Below, piece after piece: positions 31,732 through 35,953 of a stretch of 35,953 nucleotides of DNA. Made by a program: the position numbers and the translations under genes. This DNA is from Ignavibacteria bacterium (lineage in GTDB: Bacteria > Bacteroidota > Ignavibacteria > Tepidaquicellales > OLB5): NCBI GenBank assembly GCA_019912545.1, contig JAIOIK010000058.1, positions 1-35,953 of the forward strand, in the 5' to 3' direction. Numbering within the stretch: position 1 is the first letter of the stretch; each line of letters opens with the position of its first letter. The notes under the pieces were generated by a model. It did not search any database. It saw only the letters and a program-made list of their open reading frames with translations, and was not told the DNA's origin.

Positions 31732-32910
31732 ATGAAAGAAGTAGTAATAGTATCAGGCGCACGCACTCCCTTAGGAGTTTTTAACGGCAGCCTTTCTGGT
31801 TTTTCTGCTCCGCAGCTTGGCGCAATTGCAATTAAAGAAGCTGTTAAAAGATCAAAAGTAAGGCCTGAAGAGATCGATGAAGTACTAATGGGAAATGTCC
31901 TTCAGGGCGGTTTAGGGCAAGCGCCTGCTAGACAGGCTGCAATAGCAGCGGGTATTCCGAACACTGTTTCAGCAACAACAATTAATAAGGTATGCGGCTC
32001 AGGATTGAAATCAGCAATGCTTGGCCATCAGGCAATAGTTGCCGGTGATGCCGAAGTAATAGTTGCAGGGGGGATGGAATCAATGACAAATGCTCCCTAT
32101 ATTTTACAGAAAGCCAGGAATGGTTACAGGATGGGAAATGGCGAACTGATCGACCTTATGATACATGACGGACTTTGGGATCCTTACGGGAATAAGCATA
32201 TGGGAATCCTGGGTGAACTGTGTGCAGCAGAGCATAAGGTGACCAGGGAAATGCAGGATGCATTTGCAAAAGGGTCATATGAAAAGGCCCTTGATGCAAT
32301 AAAGAGCGGTCACTTTAAAGATGGAATTGTTGCAGTTGAGCTTAAAGACAGAAAAGGGAATATAACACTCTTTGATACTGATGAAGAACCCGGGAAAGTG
32401 AATTTTGAAAAGGCAATGACCTTAAAGCCTGTTTTTGATAAAGCAGGTACTATCACTGCATTCAACGCTTCGAGCATAAATGACGGCGCAGGCGCAGTTG
32501 TGCTTATGTCATCTGAAAAAGCAGCCTCTGTTGGAGCAAAACCAATGGCAAGAGTAGTTGCGCAGGCAACTCATTCACACGCTCCCGAGTGGTTTACAAC
32601 TGCTCCCGGTTATGTTATTGATAAGATCTGTAAAAAAGCAGGACTGACTAAAGATGATATTGACCTGTTTGAAATTAATGAAGCATTTGCTGTTGTAAGC
32701 TGCGCTGTAAATCAAATTGCAGGCATAGACCCCGCAAAGGTTAACGTTACTGGCGGAGCAATTGCTATCGGGCATCCAATAGGAGCATCAGGCGCAAGGC
32801 TATTGATTACTCTGCTCTACAATTTGCATAGACTGAACAAAAAATACGGACTGGTAACACTTTGCAACGGCGGAGGTGAAGCCACTGCAATGATAATTGA
32901 GAAAATATAA
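31732..32910 (+). CDS. Acetyl-CoA C-acetyltransferase (thiolase)
   Basis: A 392-residue thiolase II-type enzyme, 'VSGARTPLGVFNGSLSG' at the start. The active-site nucleophile is C88 in 'NKVCGSGLKS', with H348 in 'GGAIAIGHPIGASG' and C378 in 'LCNGGGEA'. 'GGMESMTNAPY' is also typical. It condenses two acetyl-CoA to acetoacetyl-CoA, or runs in reverse to cleave beta-ketoacyl-CoA. The order thiolase, 3-hydroxyacyl-CoA dehydrogenase, acyl-CoA dehydrogenase, with short spacing, points to C4 acyl-CoA conversion (acetoacetyl-CoA to butyryl-CoA or back). No crotonase (enoyl-CoA hydratase) gene is in the window. Confidence 0.93.
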   Translation: MKEVVIVSGARTPLGVFNGSLSGFSAPQLGAIAIKEAVKRSKVRPEEIDEVLMGNVLQGGLGQAPARQAAIAAGIPNTVSATTINKVCGSGLKSAMLGHQAIVAGDAEVIVAGGMESMTNAPYILQKARNGYRMGNGELIDLMIHDGLWDPYGNKHMGILGELCAAEHKVTREMQDAFAKGSYEKALDAIKSGHFKDGIVAVELKDRKGNITLFDTDEEPGKVNFEKAMTLKPVFDKAGTITAFNASSINDGAGAVVLMSSEKAASVGAKPMARVVAQATHSHAPEWFTTAPGYVIDKICKKAGLTKDDIDLFEINEAFAVVSCAVNQIAGIDPAKVNVTGGAIAIGHPIGASGARLLITLLYNLHRLNKKYGLVTLCNGGGEATAMIIEKI

Positions 32911-32949
32911 GTAGATTTTCTTTTCTTCAACAAAAATTAAAAACCAAAA

Positions 32950-33807
32950 ATGAGTATTAACAACATAGCAGTAATCGGTTCCGGCACAATGGGTAACGGG
33001 ATTTCTCATGTATTCGCTCTAAACGGATACAGCGTTACTTTAATAGATATAAAAGCAGAATTACTCGAAAAAGCAATTGCTACAATAAAAAGCAATCTTG
33101 ATAGACAGCTTAAAAAAGAGGCAATAACTAAAGAACAATTGGATTCGACCCTTGCCAATATTAAAACCTCAACAAACTTAATTGATGCAAAAGATTCTGA
33201 CCTTGTGATAGAAGCCGCAACTGAGATTTTTGGTATAAAAAAAACTATCTTTAAGACTCTGGACGAAAACTGTAAGCCTGATTCAATTCTTGCGTCAAAT
33301 ACTTCATCAATTTCAATTACCGAAATTGCTGCGATCACCAAAAGACCGGATAAGGTTATAGGCATGCACTTTATGAATCCGGTACCATTAATGAAGCTTA
33401 TCGAAGTCATTCGCGGACTTGCAACAAGCCAGAAAACTTATGATACAATTAAGGAGCTTTCGGTAAAGATTGGCAAAGAACCTGTTGAAGTCCATGACTA
33501 TCCCGGCTTTGTTGCCAACAGGATATTGCTCCCGATGTTGAACGAAGCGATGTATTGTGTAATGGAAGGCGTTGCAACCCCGGAAGCTATTGATACTGTC
33601 ATGAAGCTTGGTATGAATCATCCAATGGGTCCGTTAACACTGGCAGATTTTATCGGGCTTGATGTTTGCCTCTCAATTATGGAAGTGCTGCACGATGGTT
33701 TAGGTGACTCTAAGTACCGTCCCTGTCCCCTGCTTAAGAAAATGGTAGCAGCTGGGTATCTTGGCAGGAAGTCAGGCAAGGGATTTTATGATTACTCCAA
33801 AAAGTAA
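32950..33807 (+). CDS. 3-hydroxybutyryl-CoA (3-hydroxyacyl-CoA) dehydrogenase
   Basis: A 285-residue single-domain-pair enzyme of the Hbd/PaaH type. The NAD site is '[22 protein letters not shown]' (GxGxxG at 10-15). '[21 protein letters not shown]' and '[15 protein letters not shown]' form the binding region. The catalytic His lies in '[15 protein letters not shown]'. '[18 protein letters not shown]' and '[17 protein letters not shown]' complete the C-terminal helical domain. It interconverts 3-hydroxyacyl-CoA and 3-ketoacyl-CoA. The length excludes the fused FadB-type protein. The gene lies between thiolase (39 bp) and the acyl-CoA dehydrogenase (60 bp), consistent with a C4 acyl-CoA pathway. 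Confidence 0.94.
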   Translation: MSINNIAVIGSGTMGNGISHVFALNGYSVTLIDIKAELLEKAIATIKSNLDRQLKKEAITKEQLDSTLANIKTSTNLIDAKDSDLVIEAATEIFGIKKTIFKTLDENCKPDSILASNTSSISITEIAAITKRPDKVIGMHFMNPVPLMKLIEVIRGLATSQKTYDTIKELSVKIGKEPVEVHDYPGFVANRILLPMLNEAMYCVMEGVATPEAIDTVMKLGMNHPMGPLTLADFIGLDVCLSIMEVLHDGLGDSKYRPCPLLKKMVAAGYLGRKSGKGFYDYSKK

Positions 33808-33867
33808 CAGCATTTTGTTCTGTTCAATTCCGGGCAGAAAAATCAGAACTTAAAAAGACAATTTATA

Positions 33868-35010
33868 ATGGATTTTAACTTTACAGAGGAACAGATTGCA
33901 ATAAGGGATACGGCAAGAGATTTTGCGCAAAATGAAATTGCTCCCTCAACAATAGAACGTGATATAAAAGCAGAATTCCCCTTTGAGATAATAAAGAAGC
34001 TGGGTGAATTCGGTTTCATGGGTATGATGGTGCCGCCTGAATGGGGAGGAGCTGGATTTGATGCCGTTAGTTATGTTCTTGCATTGGAAGAAATATCCAA
34101 AGTAGATGCTTCGGTGGGAGTCATAATGAGTGTAAACAATTCGCTTGTTTGCTATGGCATAAATCATTGGGGCACAGATGAGCAGAAAGAACGATTCCTG
34201 AAACCGCTGGCATCAGGCGCAAAGCTTGGTTGCTTTTGCCTCTCCGAACCGGAAGCCGGAAGCGACGCTACTCAGCAGAAAACTGAGGCGGTGAAAGACG
34301 GTGATTATTACATTTTGAACGGGATCAAGAACTGGATAACCAACGGAAAAAATGCCGATGTTTATTTTGTCCAGGCAATGACTGATAAAGAATTAAAGCA
34401 TAAAGGAATATCTACTTTTCTTGTTGATAAAGGTACTCCGGGGCTTGAAACAGGTGTTAAGGAAGATAAGCTTGGCATAAGAAGCTCTGATACATGCACG
34501 GTTAGCTTTAACAACTGCAGGGTGCACAAAGACCAGCTATTAGGCGGTGAAGGCGCTGGGTTCCATATTGCGATGGATACATTGAACGGCGGAAGGATAG
34601 GAATAGCCGCACAAGCGCTTGGTATTGCACAGGCTTCACTTGAAGCAGCCGTCCGCTATGCAAAAACACGTAAAGCATTCGGTTCACCTATTGCAAACCT
34701 GCAGGCAATTCAGTTCAAGCTTGCAGATATGGCAACTAATGTTGAAGCAGCAAGAAACCTAGTATTACATTCAGCATGGAAAAAGGATAACGACATGCCT
34801 TATGCCAAAGAAGCCGCAATGGGAAAACTTCTTGCAAGCAAAGTTGCCGTTAATAATGCTCTGGAAGCCATACAGATCCATGGCGGCTACGGTTATGTAA
34901 GGGAGTATTTGGTTGAAAGATACCTGCGCGATGCAAAAATAACCGAGATATATGAAGGCACTTCTGAAATTCAGAAAGTAGTCATATCCAGAGCAACGCT
35001 GAAAGATTAA
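33868..35010 (+). CDS. Short-chain acyl-CoA dehydrogenase
   Basis: A 380-residue FAD-dependent acyl-CoA dehydrogenase. The N-terminal helical domain starts 'MDFNFTEEQIAIRDTARDFAQNEIAP'. The FAD region 'CFCLSEPEAGSDATQQKTEA' and 'NGIKNWITNGKNADVY' follow, then 'GGRIGIAAQALGIAQASLEAAVRYAKTRKAFG'. The catalytic glutamate is E363 in 'IYEGTSEIQKV', the position seen in short-chain (butyryl-CoA) dehydrogenases. It oxidises saturated short-chain acyl-CoA to the 2-enoyl form and passes electrons to electron-transfer flavoprotein; neither etfA nor etfB is in the window. It is the last gene of the run and is followed by a terminator. Confidence 0.94.
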   Translation: MDFNFTEEQIAIRDTARDFAQNEIAPSTIERDIKAEFPFEIIKKLGEFGFMGMMVPPEWGGAGFDAVSYVLALEEISKVDASVGVIMSVNNSLVCYGINHWGTDEQKERFLKPLASGAKLGCFCLSEPEAGSDATQQKTEAVKDGDYYILNGIKNWITNGKNADVYFVQAMTDKELKHKGISTFLVDKGTPGLETGVKEDKLGIRSSDTCTVSFNNCRVHKDQLLGGEGAGFHIAMDTLNGGRIGIAAQALGIAQASLEAAVRYAKTRKAFGSPIANLQAIQFKLADMATNVEAARNLVLHSAWKKDNDMPYAKEAAMGKLLASKVAVNNALEAIQIHGGYGYVREYLVERYLRDAKITEIYEGTSEIQKVVISRATLKD

Positions 35011-35030
35011 GATAAAAATACCAATTATGA

Positions 35031-35054
35031 AAAAGGGGCAAAAGCCCCTTTTTT
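35031..35054. terminator. Bidirectional intrinsic terminator
   Basis: GGGGC-AAAA-GCCCC with flanking A-run (35031-35034) and T-run gives a strong hairpin (35031-35054). It ends the plus-strand run after the acyl-CoA dehydrogenase and can also end the minus-strand gene at 35080. Confidence 0.88.
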
Positions 35055-35079
35055 GATGCATGATGTTTATCCACAAATA

Positions 35080-35916
35080 CTACAAACTGAAATAAAACCT
35101 TATCGTAAGATCTACACTGTTGAAATCTTTGGAAAATCTGGTTGCAAATGGCTGAGTCATATCCTGTTTCAACGGAATAATGTTATATCTCAACTCGCCG
35201 CCGAATCCAAACTGACCGCCTGAACCTGTGAATCCGGCCATAGCTTTAAATAATGGCGCCCATTGGCTGCTTGAAATTCCTGACCTTCGTTGGTCATCAA
35301 AATAGCCATATGTATTAGGGTTATTATTATAGAAAATATCATTTTCTTCTCTTATCCATGCAGCGCCAACTCCTCCGCCGATGAAGAACAGCCTGGCAAA
35401 TCCTTTCTGTTTGAACATCGGGAAAAACCTGACATTCAATGCAAGAGGCAAAGCAATAATTCCATTTGTGTATGTATGTGCATATGTGTTGCTCACTCCA
35501 TTAACTACATAGGGTTGAGATAAAGTATAATCAACCTGCTTATTATTACTTGTAAAAAGTATTGTTGGCTCTATTTCCAGTGTAACCGCTTTTGCGATAG
35601 CGAACCCGAAAAACAAGTTGATGTTAGTTAAAAAGCTTCCATTCCTTGTATCAAGCACGGGGAATGCCGCACTCATATACTTATTTGTAAATATCATTAA
35701 AGAATATCCTGCACCGAAAAAAGAAGTTACCGTTTTTCGTTTCTTAAGCTGGAATGCTTTTTCATAAACGGCATTTCTTTCCATTACATTTGTTGCAGTG
35801 CTAAAGCTTTTGAGAGAATTCTTCTTTTCATTAAGCCTAAGCCCCGAAACATCCTGCGCTTGTGATAATACACTGCCTGTAATTATCAAAAGTATAACTA
35901 AAACTAATTTCTTCAT
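35080..35916 (-). CDS. Outer-membrane beta-barrel (porin-like) protein
   Basis: A 278-residue protein with a Sec signal peptide (MKKLVLVILLIITGSVLSQA, cleaved near residue 20). The mature part has amphipathic beta strands with alternating aromatic and polar residues ('TSFFGAGYSLMIFTNKY', 'NLFFGFAIAKAVTLEIEPTILF', 'ALPLALNVRFFPM', 'ARLFFIGGGVGAAWI', 'QFGFGGELRYNIIPL'). It ends in 'VDLTIRFYFSL'. A C-terminal aromatic-rich strand is typical of outer-membrane barrels of the OmpA-like/DUF2490/porin-family size class. Function is unknown. The ribosome site AGGAGAA lies 8 nt before the ATG. Its promoter is outside the window. Confidence 0.82.
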   Translation of the reverse strand: MKKLVLVILLIITGSVLSQAQDVSGLRLNEKKNSLKSFSTATNVMERNAVYEKAFQLKKRKTVTSFFGAGYSLMIFTNKYMSAAFPVLDTRNGSFLTNINLFFGFAIAKAVTLEIEPTILFTSNNKQVDYTLSQPYVVNGVSNTYAHTYTNGIIALPLALNVRFFPMFKQKGFARLFFIGGGVGAAWIREENDIFYNNNPNTYGYFDDQRRSGISSSQWAPLFKAMAGFTGSGGQFGFGGELRYNIIPLKQDMTQPFATRFSKDFNSVDLTIRFYFSL

Positions 35917-35953
35917 TTTGTTTTCTCCTTTATATACTAATAAAACCTGTATG

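Noticed and set aside
1-35953. A complete new defence or biosynthetic system
   Set aside because: Most genes belong to known housekeeping, transport or envelope families; only small unexplained modules were found, and no multi-gene system is supported by the sequence alone.

Overview
The window looks like chromosomal DNA of a Bacteroidota/Chlorobi-group bacterium, most likely Ignavibacteria-like. Two secreted proteins end in the 'QNYPNPFNP...' type A sorting domain of the type IX secretion system (T9SS). Several upstream regions carry the Bacteroidota-type promoter pattern TTTG-N19-21-TAnnTTTG. The DNA is AT-rich, and several genes appear to begin with TTG. The taxonomic placement is inference from these features, not from a marker-gene comparison.

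Layout. 1-750 is a gene-poor junction: the 3' end of an IS1182-like transposase with its terminal repeat, then two tandem copies of a composite repeat about 170 bp apart. 751-1680 encodes an unrecognised 309-residue protein with an HTH-like N-terminal region and codon use unlike its neighbours. A SIMPL-domain membrane protein (1914-2654) follows. The minus-strand block 2728-10397 holds an RND efflux pump (pump and adaptor, coupled by a 1-nt overlap), a multicopper oxidase with both a Tat-like signal and a T9SS tail, and an NhaP2-type K+/H+ antiporter. The minus-strand run 16047-10488 reads ogt, a HAD phosphatase, a thioredoxin-like protein, secA, a HEPN protein and a DUF2188 protein, and closes with a strong terminator. 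A T9SS-sorted SBBP-repeat protein occupies 17800-16154.

Plus-strand genes at 18081-21407 encode a secreted GH3 N-acetylhexosaminidase, a lipoprotein and a DUF1579 protein. A PAS-HisKA_2 sensor kinase (minus) stands back to back with a secreted serine hydrolase (plus). From 24131 to 35010 eleven plus-strand genes lie head to tail with short gaps: rocA, lhgO, three small lipoproteins, sucC, gatB, tpiA, thiolase, 3-hydroxyacyl-CoA dehydrogenase and short-chain acyl-CoA dehydrogenase. I see one promoter before the first gene and one terminator after the last. A minus-strand outer-membrane beta-barrel protein ends the window.

Functionally, the long plus-strand run joins amino-acid-derived carbon (P5C to glutamate, 2-hydroxyglutarate to 2-oxoglutarate) and the TCA cycle (succinyl-CoA synthetase) to C4 acyl-CoA metabolism (thiolase, Hbd, acyl-CoA dehydrogenase), with housekeeping gatB and tpiA in between. 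The minus-strand genes are mostly envelope and stress functions. I found no CRISPR array, tRNA, rRNA, prophage or recognisable complete defence system. The best candidates for something undescribed are the HEPN/DUF2188 pair downstream of secA, the 309-residue protein beside the IS remnant, and the doubly targeted (Tat + T9SS) multicopper oxidase.
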